In this document: in pieces, positions 42,283-52,260 of the stretch
Numbering within the stretch: the first letter of the stretch is position 1
Layout of the letters: each line of letters starts with the position of its first letter
Source: an uncultured Caulobacteraceae bacterium
GTDB taxonomy: Bacteria; Pseudomonadota; Alphaproteobacteria; Caulobacterales; Caulobacteraceae
DNA length: 60,724 nt
Assembly (NCBI GenBank): GCA_903923135.1
Contig: CAIXWN010000066.1
Coordinates: 1 to 60,724, forward strand
Reading direction: 5' to 3'
The notes under the pieces: model-generated
What the model was told of the DNA's origin: nothing
Databases searched by the model: none
The model's input: the letters and a program-made list of their open reading frames with translations, nothing else
Made by a program: the position numbers and the translations under genes

Positions 42283-42296
42283 AGGCTTCAACTCCT
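42280..42296 (-). promoter_or_regulatory. infC: infC ribosome binding site and AUU start
   Basis: On the minus strand AGGAG (42296-42292) is followed after 9 bases by ATT (42282-42280) and then CGC CGT CCC ATG. IF-3 discriminates against non-AUG starts, so this arrangement lets the factor limit its own synthesis. The leader upstream to 42383 contains a possible TTAACC-N17-TAGCCT promoter. Confidence 0.7.
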
Positions 42297-42383
42297 GGGG
42301 CTGTTATGACGTGGCTCTGATCTGAGCGTGGGTTCAGGCTATCACAGTATGTGCGCAAGGTTAATCGCTCTATCAAGCCTTGA

Positions 42384-43355
42384 TCACGCCGGATGTTCCG
42401 TCCGGGCCCGGACGGCGGCCAGGACGCGGTCCGCCGACAGGTCGGCGAGGTTCGCCTCTCTGAGCACGGTCACCCGCCCGCGGGGGGCGCACAGCGCCGG
42501 ATCGGAATCGGCGGAGAACAGCGACACAGTCGGAGCGCCCGCCGCCGCCAGCAGATGCATCGGTCCGGTGTCGTTGCCCACCGCCACGGCCGCCCGCGCG
42601 CCAATTGTGGCGACGCCGGCGAAATCGGTCCGGCCTATGAGGTTGATCAGACCCGCGGCCTTCGTCGCGATGGCCTGGCCGAGGTCTGATTCGGCCGCCC
42701 CGCCGATCAACTGAACGGTGAAACCCTCTCCCCTCAGCCGCCGGGCAAGGTCGGCGTAGGCCTGCGCAGGCCAGCGTTTCGCAGGACGGCCGGGCGCTGC
42801 TCCGGGAACCAGCACCGCCGTCCTCCCCGTCGCGGTCAACGCCTCCGGTGGAACCCGCGGGATCAGGCGCAACAGCCAGCCCAGGTCAGGCGGCGGCGCC
42901 GTGCCTTCGGCGACGGGCGCGTCATGCCAGATGCCGGCATCGCGAAGTTGCCCTGCGTGGCGCTCCAGACTGTGCCGCGTCATGCGGTCGGGATCGCGGT
43001 GGGGGAGGGCGCAACCGACCGCCACGCCCGACCATCGCGGAGGAAACGGCCGCAGGGACTGAAACAGCAGGTTGGTCCGGTCATTGCCCTGCAGGTCGTA
43101 GACCAAGTCATGGCGCCGGCGCCTGAGCCGGCCGATCAGCGCCAGGGAGCCGGTCAGGCTCATCGGCCGTCCGTCGCTCTCCACGGCGTCGAAGAATGGG
43201 CTGGCGGCGGCGAGGGACGCGTAGGGCGGCGTGGTCAGTAGTGTGATCCGGGCGTCCGGGTGGGCGGCTCTGATGCGGGCGAAGGCGGGAAACGCCAGCA
43301 CCATGTCGCCCAGCGCTGACAGCTTGATGACCAGGATTTCCCGCGGGACCTTCAC
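42384..43355 (-). CDS. Glycosyltransferase family 9 (heptosyltransferase-like)
   Basis: The 323-residue GT-B enzyme starts ILVIKLSALGDMVLAFPAFARIR, the standard ADP-heptose transferase opening. It has the donor-side motif AAVAVGNDTGPMHLLAAAGAPTVSLF near residue 255. It should add heptose or a related sugar to lipopolysaccharide core at the inner face of the inner membrane. It overlaps the preceding GT4 gene by ATGA, so the two are co-translated. The exact sugar is unknown. Confidence 0.88.
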   Translation of the reverse strand: MKVPREILVIKLSALGDMVLAFPAFARIRAAHPDARITLLTTPPYASLAAASPFFDAVESDGRPMSLTGSLALIGRLRRRRHDLVYDLQGNDRTNLLFQSLRPFPPRWSGVAVGCALPHRDPDRMTRHSLERHAGQLRDAGIWHDAPVAEGTAPPPDLGWLLRLIPRVPPEALTATGRTAVLVPGAAPGRPAKRWPAQAYADLARRLRGEGFTVQLIGGAAESDLGQAIATKAAGLINLIGRTDFAGVATIGARAAVAVGNDTGPMHLLAAAGAPTVSLFSADSDPALCAPRGRVTVLREANLADLSADRVLAAVRARTEHPA

Positions 43356-44653
43356 GGGCGGTCCTCCAGCAGGCGCCGGTAGATCGCGAAAGTCGTCGCC
43401 GTCATGGCCTCCAGGGAATAGCGCTGCATCGCCCGGGCACGCGCTGCAGCGCCCATCCTCGCCAGGGCGGTCGGCGGCGTGGCCAGCGCCGCGTCCACCG
43501 CCCGGGCCCAGGCGGCCGAATCGCCGGCTGTGACCAGCCAGCCGGTCTCGCCGTCAATGATCGTTTCCCCCGGCCCGCCGAGGGGCGAAGCCAGCACCGG
43601 CCGTCCCGCGGCGGCGGCCTCGACGACGCTGCGTCCGAACGACTCGGGCAGGACAGACGGGGCGACCACAAGGTCGGCCGCCAGATAGGCCGCGGGCATG
43701 TCGTTCACCGCGCCGACCAGCCGCACCCGCTCGCCGAGCCCGGCCCTGTCGGCCAGAACCCGCAGGGCCGCGGCCTCCTCCGGCTTCTCCGCCTTGCCCG
43801 CGAGGATCAACACCGGAGTGGCCGGTCCGGCCAGTCGGGTCATCGCCTCGATCATCAACCTTTGACCCTTCCAGCCGGCAAGCCGGGCCGCCAGCAGCAG
43901 CACCGGGCGCCGGTCGGTGGCCTCAAGGTCCCAGGCGGCACGTATCGCCGCCACCCGCTCAGCGGAGACCGTGAGGGGATCGAAACGCGCTGTATCGATC
44001 CCCTCGGTCGCCACCACGACCCTGGCGGGGTCGATGCCGTGTTCGGCCAGGATGTGATCACGGGTGAAGATCGAGTTGGCCAGGACCAGGTCGCCGCGGG
44101 TCATCACAGCATTATACCAGCGTTTCGGCGCCGAACGGGCCTGATAGACCCCGTGATAGGTGGCGATCACCGGCACCCTGGCCGCCCTGGCCGCCCAGAG
44201 GGCGCTGAACGCCGGCGCGCGCGAGCGGACATGCACCAGACTGACCCCGCGGCTCTCGATGATGCGCTTCAGCCGGACCGCGTTGGCCACTAGCGTGAGG
44301 GGATTGCGGCTGTGCATCGGAGCCCGGATCGTCTCGGCGCCGCAAGCCCGCAGGACCGGCTCAAGGCGACCCCCGGCCGAGACGACCAATGATCGCCCGC
44401 CCGCGGCGGCCACGGCCAGAGCGGTGTCCAGTGTCACCTGCTCCACGCCCCCGCCATCCAGTCTGGGCGTGACCTGCAGCAGGGTGAACCCGGGGGGAAG
44501 GTCGTCGGTGGCGATGGGCGGGTCTCCGATCCTGGCTGACCGTGTGCTCGGTCGCGGGCGGCCTGTCCAGCGGCCTGTCCAGCGGCCCGGAGCCGGCTCC
44601 CGCGGCGGTCCCGGTTGCAGCGACGCTGGAAACCCGTCAGGAAGCCCGCCCAA
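43352..44653 (-). CDS. Glycosyltransferase family 4
   Basis: The 433-residue GT-B enzyme has the acceptor-side start LLQVTPRLDGGGVEQVTLDTA. It contains RVVVATEGIDTARFDP and the donor motif PSVLPESFGRSVVEAAAAGRPVLASPLGG, with the E-x7-E pair. It likely builds lipopolysaccharide or exopolysaccharide together with the GT9 enzyme. The first 50 residues before GFTLLQVTP are repetitive (GRWTGRWTGR) and not family-like. The true start may lie further in, but no ATG, GTG or TTG exists there in frame. This region overlaps the 5' end of the divergent hydrolase gene. Confidence 0.83.
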   Translation of the reverse strand: MGGLPDGFPASLQPGPPREPAPGRWTGRWTGRPRPSTRSARIGDPPIATDDLPPGFTLLQVTPRLDGGGVEQVTLDTALAVAAAGGRSLVVSAGGRLEPVLRACGAETIRAPMHSRNPLTLVANAVRLKRIIESRGVSLVHVRSRAPAFSALWAARAARVPVIATYHGVYQARSAPKRWYNAVMTRGDLVLANSIFTRDHILAEHGIDPARVVVATEGIDTARFDPLTVSAERVAAIRAAWDLEATDRRPVLLLAARLAGWKGQRLMIEAMTRLAGPATPVLILAGKAEKPEEAAALRVLADRAGLGERVRLVGAVNDMPAAYLAADLVVAPSVLPESFGRSVVEAAAAGRPVLASPLGGPGETIIDGETGWLVTAGDSAAWARAVDAALATPPTALARMGAAARARAMQRYSLEAMTATTFAIYRRLLEDRP

Positions 44654-45422
44654 GGGTTCCGATCCGCAACGCCGCGAGACGACCGCCCGCCTGGAGGTCG
44701 CTGGCGCGGCTCTGGCCTGGCGTGCCGTCGCCGGCCGGGGACCAACGGTGGTATGGTCGGGCGGCTTTCACTCCGACATGACCGGGGCCAAGGCCCAGGC
44801 CCTGGCCGACTGGCCGGCGGACACCGGCAGGGCCTTCCTGCGTTTCGACGACTTCGGCCATGGCCGGTCGGACGGCGCCTTCGTGGAGGGGACCATCACC
44901 CGCTGGCGAGGCGACGTCCTGGCCATGCTCGACGCGCTCGCACCGGGCCCGGTCGTGCTGGTGGGGGCGTCCATGGGCGGCTGGCTGGCCTGCCTGGCGG
45001 CGCTGGCCCTTCCCAAACGCATCAACGGCCTTGTCTTGATCGCGCCGGCGGCCGACTTCACCGAGACCCTGCTGCGTCCAGACCTGCCCCCGCAGGCGCT
45101 CCAGGCCCTCGTGCGAGACGGCGTGTGGAGACGGCCGTCCGCCTATGACAACGCCGGCTATGACATCAGCGCCACCCTGCTGGAGGACGGCGCACGCTGG
45201 TCCATCCTTGGCGGCGCCGTCCCCGTCACCGCGCCGGTTCGTGTCCTGCAGGGCGGCGATGATCGGGACGTGCCCTGGACGCACGCCCTGGCGTTGGCCC
45301 AGCCCCTGGAAGGGCCGGATGTGGTGTTCACCCTCATCCGCGACGGCGATCATCGCCTCTCCCGTCCGGCGGACATCGCCCGACTGATCTCGGCTCGGGA
45401 GGAAGTGGCTCCGGCGTGCTGA
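44514..45422 (+). CDS. Alpha/beta hydrolase, ABHD10-like thioesterase family
   Basis: The conserved domain begins at RLEVAGAALAWRAV (about residue 59 from ATG 44514). The catalytic Ser is in VGASMGGWLACL, the acid in GGDDRDVPW and the His in DGDHRLSR. The segment FLRFDDFGHGRSDGAF and the VPW loop match ABHD10/palmitoyl-protein thioesterase-like enzymes. The start is uncertain: the domain has no ATG, GTG or TTG immediately before it. The available starts (ATG 44514, GTG 44544) lie inside the divergent glycosyltransferase gene and give an unconserved Arg/Gly/Pro-rich leader of 45-60 residues. Confidence 0.78.
   Translation: MGGSPILADRVLGRGRPVQRPVQRPGAGSRGGPGCSDAGNPSGSPPKGSDPQRRETTARLEVAGAALAWRAVAGRGPTVVWSGGFHSDMTGAKAQALADWPADTGRAFLRFDDFGHGRSDGAFVEGTITRWRGDVLAMLDALAPGPVVLVGASMGGWLACLAALALPKRINGLVLIAPAADFTETLLRPDLPPQALQALVRDGVWRRPSAYDNAGYDISATLLEDGARWSILGGAVPVTAPVRVLQGGDDRDVPWTHALALAQPLEGPDVVFTLIRDGDHRLSRPADIARLISAREEVAPAC
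44560..44583. repeat. 12-bp tandem duplication in overlapping 5' ends
   Basis: GGCCTGTCCAGC occurs twice in tandem (44560-44571, 44572-44583) and is followed by GGCC, the start of a third unit. It encodes the GRWTGRWTGR repeat of the glycosyltransferase leader on the minus strand. It lies where that gene and the divergent hydrolase gene overlap, which suggests slippage in non-essential coding or untranslated sequence. Confidence 0.6.
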
Positions 45423-45441
45423 TCCCCGCCCCCGCGCTCGG

Positions 45442-46326
45442 TCAGCCGTTCAACAGGGTCTCTATGGCCGCGCGCGCCGAAGCCCCGCCGTGGGGATCGC
45501 CGAGCGCCAAGGCCACGTTGGCCCGCAGAAGGCCGAGCTTGTCGCCACAGTCGTAGGTTGAACCGACATACTCGAGCGCGTGGAAGGACTCGGTCTCCAG
45601 GCGTTTGAGCATGGCGTCGGTCAACTGGATTTCGCCGCCGGCGCCCCTGGCGTGCGCGGCCAGGGCGTCGAAAACACCCGGTTGCAGGATGTAGCGGCCG
45701 GAGATGAAAAGGTTGGAGGGCTCCGTTCCGGGAGCGGGCTTTTCCACCATGCCGGTCATCTGCTTGAGCCGGCCATCGAAACCTGGCGCCGCCCCGCCCA
45801 GGGCCACGATGCCGTACTTGTGCGCCTCGCCCGTCGGGGCGGGCTCGACCACGACGATATTGCCACCGACGGCCTCGTGCGCCGCGACGGCCTGGCTCAG
45901 GGCGCCCGGCTGCGCGGCCATGAGCATGTCGGGCAGCATCACCGCGAAGGGTTCGTCGCCGATCAGGTCGCGGGCGCACCAGACCGCATGACCCAGGCCC
46001 AGGGGCGCCATCTGACGCACGAAACTCATCTGGCCTGGCTCGAGAAGATCGGCGGTCACGTCCGCCAGGATCGCCGAGCGGCCCTTGGCCTCAAGGTTGT
46101 GCTCCAGCTCGAAGGCGTGATCGAAATAGTCCTCGATGGCGCTCTGGCCGCGCCCGACGATGAACACGAAGTGCTCGATCCCCGCCGCCCGGCCCTCGGC
46201 GACCACGTGGGCCAGGATCGGCCGGTCCCAGACGTTGAGCAGGTTCTTCGGCGTCGTCTTCGCCGCCGGCAGGATGCGGGTTCCGAGGCCCGCCACGGGC
46301 AGGACCGCCTTGCGTACTGGTTTCAT
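45442..46326 (-). CDS. galU: UTP-glucose-1-phosphate uridylyltransferase
   Basis: The 294-residue nucleotidyltransferase makes UDP-glucose for surface polysaccharides. The N-terminal nucleotide motif is GLGTRILPAAKTTPKNLLNVWDRPIL; the usual PKEMLPVVDKP of GalU is changed to PKNLLNVWDRP. Other family features are present: DMLMAAQPGAL, VEKPAPGTEPSNLFISGRYIL and EYVGSTYDCGDKLG. The substitution of Lys by Arg in DRP may mark a subfamily with altered sugar preference. It lies 27 bp downstream of glmS on the same strand and probably shares its transcript. Confidence 0.88.
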   Translation of the reverse strand: MKPVRKAVLPVAGLGTRILPAAKTTPKNLLNVWDRPILAHVVAEGRAAGIEHFVFIVGRGQSAIEDYFDHAFELEHNLEAKGRSAILADVTADLLEPGQMSFVRQMAPLGLGHAVWCARDLIGDEPFAVMLPDMLMAAQPGALSQAVAAHEAVGGNIVVVEPAPTGEAHKYGIVALGGAAPGFDGRLKQMTGMVEKPAPGTEPSNLFISGRYILQPGVFDALAAHARGAGGEIQLTDAMLKRLETESFHALEYVGSTYDCGDKLGLLRANVALALGDPHGGASARAAIETLLNG

Positions 46327-46353
46327 GATCGTCCCTGTTTGCCGGGGACATTC

Positions 46354-48168
<1,815 letters not shown>

Positions 48169-48329
48169 GCTTTTTCGTCAATCCCAAAAGGTGATGAGCT
48201 TCGTCCACCGCCTCGCCGCGCGGTCATGCCGCGTTCATGGGGCGCCGACGATACTTGTAGCCGGTCCGGTAAAGCGGGCCGCATAAATCTCGGTTTCGTA
48301 TCATTTCCGCAACGGTGTAAATGGGGCCC
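48169..48329. promoter_or_regulatory. glmS-glmM divergent intergenic region
   Basis: About 160 bp should hold both promoters of the amino-sugar genes. It is relatively AT-rich near 48290-48320 (CTCGGTTTCGTATCATTTCC). I see no clear hexamer pair, riboswitch or glmS ribozyme; such ribozymes are a feature of Gram-positive bacteria. Confidence 0.35.
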
Positions 48330-49691
48330 ATGAGCAAGCGCAGTTATTTCGGCACCGACGGCATCCGTGGTCAGGCCAACCAGTTCCCGATGACGCCCGA
48401 GGTCGCCCTGCGGGTCGGCATGGCGGCGGGCAAGCTGTTTCGAAGCGGCGGCGACCGTCGACATCTGGTTGTCATCGGCAAGGACACCCGCCTGTCCGGC
48501 TACATGATCGAACCGGCCCTTGTGGCCGGCTTCGCCAGCGTCGGCATGGACGTGCGGCTGTTCGGGCCCCTGCCGACTCCTGCTGTGGCGATGATGACCC
48601 GATCCATGCGCGCCGATCTGGGGGTGATGATCTCGGCCTCCCACAACAGTTTCGCCGACAACGGCATCAAGCTGTTCGGTCCTGACGGATACAAACTTTC
48701 CGACGAGATGGAACTGCGCATCGAGACGCTCATGGATGAGGGGCTGCAGGAAGGCCTGGCGGGGCCCAAGGATCTTGGCCGGGTGGTTCGCATGGACGAG
48801 GCCCAGGCCCGCTATGTGGAGATCGTCAAGGCCACCCTGCCGCGCACCCTCAGCCTGAGCGGTCTGCGGGTCGTGGTCGATTGCGCCAACGGCGCGTCCT
48901 ACAAGGTCGCCCCCACGGCGCTCTATGAACTCGGCGCCGAGGTGATCCCGGTGGGGGTCGGACCCAACGGCTACAACATCAACGACGAGTGCGGATCCAC
49001 TCATCCGGCCGCCATGGTGCGGGCCGTCAAGGAATACCGCGCCGATCTGGGTATCGCTCTCGATGGCGACGCCGACCGCCTTGTGATCTGCGACGAGAAG
49101 GGCCAGGTGATCGACGGCGACCAGATCATGGCCCTGATCGCCTCCGCCTGGGCGGCGCAGGGGCGGCTCAAGGGCGGCGGCGTGGTCGCCACGGTGATGT
49201 CGAATCTCGGCCTAGAGCGGTTTCTCCAGGCCAGGGGCCTGACCCTTGAGCGCACGGCCGTCGGCGATCGATATGTCATGCAACGCATGCGCGAGGGCGA
49301 CTTCAACCTGGGCGGCGAGGCGTCGGGCCACATTATCCTGTCAGACTACTCCACCACCGGCGACGGTCTGATCGCCGCCCTGCAGGTGCTGGCAGAACTC
49401 GTGCGGACCGGCAGCCGGATGAGCGATCTCGCCCGCCAGTTCCAGCCGGCGCCCCAGAAGCTGGAGAACGTCCGGTTCGCCGCGGGACGGCCCCTCGAAA
49501 GCGACAAGGTCAAGGCCGCCATCGCCGAAGGCGAGGCCCGCCTGAACGGCGCTGGCCGCGTGCTGGTGCGCGCCTCCGGCACCGAGCGGCTGATCCGGGT
49601 GATGGCCGAGGGCGACGACGAGAAGCTGGTCGGCCAGGTGGTCGGTCAGATCGCCGAGGCCGTCAGGCTGGCGGCCCAACCCGCAGGCTGA
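48330..49691 (+). CDS. glmM: Phosphoglucosamine mutase
   Basis: The 453-residue alpha-D-phosphohexomutase turns glucosamine-6-phosphate into glucosamine-1-phosphate. It begins [13 protein letters not shown]. The phosphoserine is S104 in [12 protein letters not shown], the metal loop is DGDADR, the sugar loop is GGEASGHI and the C-terminal phosphate-binding loop is [18 protein letters not shown] 48330 is used; ATG 48321 would add three residues. It acts on the product of GlmS and leads to UDP-GlcNAc for peptidoglycan and lipid A. Confidence 0.97.
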   Translation: MSKRSYFGTDGIRGQANQFPMTPEVALRVGMAAGKLFRSGGDRRHLVVIGKDTRLSGYMIEPALVAGFASVGMDVRLFGPLPTPAVAMMTRSMRADLGVMISASHNSFADNGIKLFGPDGYKLSDEMELRIETLMDEGLQEGLAGPKDLGRVVRMDEAQARYVEIVKATLPRTLSLSGLRVVVDCANGASYKVAPTALYELGAEVIPVGVGPNGYNINDECGSTHPAAMVRAVKEYRADLGIALDGDADRLVICDEKGQVIDGDQIMALIASAWAAQGRLKGGGVVATVMSNLGLERFLQARGLTLERTAVGDRYVMQRMREGDFNLGGEASGHIILSDYSTTGDGLIAALQVLAELVRTGSRMSDLARQFQPAPQKLENVRFAAGRPLESDKVKAAIAEGEARLNGAGRVLVRASGTERLIRVMAEGDDEKLVGQVVGQIAEAVRLAAQPAG

Positions 49692-49801
49692 TCGCTCGCG
49701 ATCGCGCCACTCGCCAGAACCATCGGCGGCACGGTTCACGGTTTGCGAACGTCGTTTCTCGCGGGCATGATCCCTCCGGCTTCCAATGGGGGAGATGCGC
49801 C

Positions 49802-50464
49802 ATGTCCGATCCAGCCCTGACGCCCGCGATCACGGCCGCGCTGCGGGCGAATGAGCTGGGCGCCGCCAGCCCCTACCGGATCAGCTTCGCCTGCAAGGGT
49901 TCCAGCGGCGCCTCCTTCGGCGCCTTCCAGGGCGACACCGCCGTCAATCCCGCCGCCCTGGCGACCCTGCGGCGCGTGCTGGCGGCGGCGGCCATGCCGA
50001 CGGATCAGGCGGGGCGGATCCTGGACGCCGTGCGCCTGCCCTGTCCGACGGACCCGCTAAGCCGGGCCGACGAGGCGGCGGTGAACGCGGCGCTGGACGC
50101 CCCGCAGGGTCGGGCCCTGGTCGACGCCCTTGACCAGAGGAGTCTGTCGGTGGTTCTGGCCGATCTGGACCTCGCCAACGCCGCGGCGGCCCGCGGGGGC
50201 AATTCCATCGACCCGGCTGGCCAACTCGCCATCTGTCTCTGGTGCAACATGTCCGGACCGCCAACCCTGCTGCTGACCTGGCTGGGAGGCGTCCCGGTCA
50301 CGGAGTCCGGCGCGGTCGTCGCCGCCCCCGGCCGGCCGGTCAAGCTCGACGATATCCGGCGCTACCTGAACTGCACGCCGTTCTTCACGGCCCATCCGAA
50401 CAACATGGCGCACTTTCTGCAGAGTGTGGCGGCCGGCGCCGCGCTGCTGCCGACTCCGGGCTAG
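49802..50464 (+). CDS. Uncharacterised protein with lysozyme-like sequence features
   Basis: The 220-residue soluble protein has no signal peptide. The segment RISFACKGSSGASFGAFQGDTA near residues 22-45 recalls the SxGxSFGxxQxD pattern of some phage-type muramidases, but no clear catalytic Glu stands before it. Later segments are ICLWCNMSGPPTLLLTWLGG and FFTAHPNNMAHFLQSV, both with the look of conserved motifs. GGGGGAG precedes the ATG. It converges on a three-gene set on the other strand. I do not recognise the family with confidence and assign no function. Confidence 0.75.
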   Translation: MSDPALTPAITAALRANELGAASPYRISFACKGSSGASFGAFQGDTAVNPAALATLRRVLAAAAMPTDQAGRILDAVRLPCPTDPLSRADEAAVNAALDAPQGRALVDALDQRSLSVVLADLDLANAAAARGGNSIDPAGQLAICLWCNMSGPPTLLLTWLGGVPVTESGAVVAAPGRPVKLDDIRRYLNCTPFFTAHPNNMAHFLQSVAAGAALLPTPG

Positions 50465-50482
50465 CCGGCCGCGGGAGGGTCG

Positions 50483-50854
50483 CTACCAGACGATCTGTTG
50501 GAAGAACTCCACGGCGAAGTCGAACGCGGCCCGCGCCGGCGGAACGGCGATAAGATAGCAGGTCAGGGCCGCCGAGGCCGCCACTGATAGCAGCAGTCGC
50601 AGGGACGTATAGCGGCGCACGGTCAGCAGGCACAGGCCGTTCACTCCGGCGAAAAGGGCGATGGCTATCAGCAGGGCGAAGATTTGCGGCGCCAGCGAAG
50701 CCATCGGGACGCCGGTGTCGTTGAACAGGATCATGATCCCGATGATCGGCAGACCCAACGTCGAGACCAGGAAGCCGGCCGCCATGGTGATCAACAGCGA
50801 CCCGGCGGCGATCCTGCCGACGCCGGTCGAGGGGGCTGGCGGCGGCGACGACAC
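50483..50854 (-). CDS. Small membrane protein, three predicted helices
   Basis: The 123-residue protein has a Pro-rich N-terminus. Hydrophobic segments lie at about 14-45 (one long or two short helices), 57-78 (IFALLIAIALFAGVNGLCLL) and 86-103. A short amphipathic tail FDFAVEFFQQIVW follows. It is the last gene of a minus-strand set with only 3 bp to the preceding gene. No family recognised. It resembles a small membrane anchor or holin-like protein only in general shape. Confidence 0.65.
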   Translation of the reverse strand: MSSPPPAPSTGVGRIAAGSLLITMAAGFLVSTLGLPIIGIMILFNDTGVPMASLAPQIFALLIAIALFAGVNGLCLLTVRRYTSLRLLLSVAASAALTCYLIAVPPARAAFDFAVEFFQQIVW

Positions 50855-50857
50855 AGG

Positions 50858-51226
50858 CTAGCCGGCGGCCCGGGCCAGGCCGGCGTAGACCGTCATGGCC
50901 TCGTCGAGCGCCGTCGCGAGGCTGCTCGCCCAGGCGCTGGACGCCTCGCTGTTCCGCTGCAGCCCGTCCAGCGTGGCGCAGGCGCCGTCCAGCCGGCTGA
51001 GCAACGTCTCGGTGGAGGGGTCATTGTCCATGGCGGTGACATGCGCCCGGTTGAGGCTCATCTGTTCGAGCAGGAGGCGGCCGCGCAGGTCGGTGAGGGC
51101 GGTGATCAGGGCCCCGTCGGGCGCCGGGCTCTCGTAGAGGGCCTGCAGCATCGGATCGATCTGCGCCAGCCCACCGGCGAGCGCGGCGCTGATCGCCGCG
51201 CCGGCCGTCTCCAGAGTCAGCGCCAT
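50858..51226 (-). CDS. Small helical protein of unknown function
   Basis: The 122-residue soluble protein is Ala/Leu-rich and probably a helical bundle (LTALTDLRGRLLLEQMSLNRAHVTAM, then SRLDGACATLDGLQRN). It has no signal peptide. It lies 17 bp after the lipoprotein gene and 3 bp before the membrane protein gene, so the three are probably one operon. No motif or family recognised. Confidence 0.65.
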   Translation of the reverse strand: MALTLETAGAAISAALAGGLAQIDPMLQALYESPAPDGALITALTDLRGRLLLEQMSLNRAHVTAMDNDPSTETLLSRLDGACATLDGLQRNSEASSAWASSLATALDEAMTVYAGLARAAG

Positions 51227-51243
51227 GGGGGTCTCCTCGGAAA

Positions 51244-52155
51244 TCAGGGCGTCGGCGTTGCGGCCGACTTCAAGGCGGATCGGATGTTTGCGACCGCCCC
51301 GGTCAGGGCGGTGATCCCGTCAAGCGCCGCCTTGACCGTCATGCGGGGCTGGCGGAGCGAGGCGACCATCCTTCGGTGGGCCTCCGGCAGGGCGGTGAAA
51401 TCGATCCTGGCGCCCGCGGCGTCATGCTCCGCCTGTATGGCCCCCAGCAGATGTCCGGTCAGGGCGATCCGCTCCTGGTCCTTGACGGCCGGGTCGAGCA
51501 GCCTCGCCTGGAGCCGGGCGACCGTCTCGCTGCGGGCCAGGATGATGTTTGTCTGCAGCAGGGTGGTTTCGGCCTGCAGTCGGACGGCGAGCGCGTCGAT
51601 CGCTGGCTGTGTCGCTGCGGCGATCCGGGACAGAGCCTCGCGCCGCCGGTCAAGCCGCGACTGAGCCGCCAGCCCGGAGACGAGGCCCGTGACCGCCTCC
51701 ACGCCCGGAACGCCCGCCAGGGCGAAGATGTCGCCAGCGCTTTTTCCAAGTGTGTTCAGCGCTGTCCGCTGGTCGGCGATATCCCTGGAGGCGGCCAGTC
51801 GCGCCATGGCCGACCCGTAGGCCGCCAGTTTGTCGGCGTCCGCGGCAAGTTTATCGCCCACGGCGTCGGTGTCGATCCGGTGGCCGTCGGCCATGATCAC
51901 CGCCCGGCAGGTCCGGGCCTGATCCAGGGTTTCCCGGTGGACAAGGCAGTCCTGGGAGAACACCCGCCCATTGACCAGGGCGGCGGCGAGGGCCTGCTCC
52001 AGGAAGGCGGCCTGTTCGCCCGACCGCGCGCTGTCGAACGCCGTCCTGACGTCTGCCGTGGCGTTCGCCCAGGCCACCGGCGACGGATCATCGGCCACCG
52101 TGGCGCAGGCCTGCGTCAGAAGCGCCGCGGCGCAGATCAGGGTCAGTCGGCGCAT
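51244..52155 (-). CDS. Predicted lipoprotein, coiled-coil rich, unknown function
   Basis: The 303-residue protein begins MRRLTLICAAALLTQACA, a signal peptide with an imperfect lipobox (TQAC, Cys17). The mature part is almost entirely helical: ADKLAAYGSAMARLAASRDI, SRLDRRREALSRIAAATQPAIDALAVRLQAE, QARLLDPAVKDQERIAL. Two Cys residues near 80-95 (DCLVHRETLDQARTCRAVI) could form a disulfide. ATG 52155 gives the signal peptide; upstream in-frame sequence is not plausible. It heads the three-gene orphan set. It should sit in the envelope facing the periplasm. Confidence 0.72.
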   Translation of the reverse strand: MRRLTLICAAALLTQACATVADDPSPVAWANATADVRTAFDSARSGEQAAFLEQALAAALVNGRVFSQDCLVHRETLDQARTCRAVIMADGHRIDTDAVGDKLAADADKLAAYGSAMARLAASRDIADQRTALNTLGKSAGDIFALAGVPGVEAVTGLVSGLAAQSRLDRRREALSRIAAATQPAIDALAVRLQAETTLLQTNIILARSETVARLQARLLDPAVKDQERIALTGHLLGAIQAEHDAAGARIDFTALPEAHRRMVASLRQPRMTVKAALDGITALTGAVANIRSALKSAATPTP

Positions 52156-52260
52156 CGGTGCGATCGCCCCTCCGGCCGGCCCCTCGCGGCGTTCCCGCCG
52201 GAGCCTTGCGACCATAGAACCATGGGGCCCGCCGGCGCTCAATGGCGACGGCAAGCCGTT

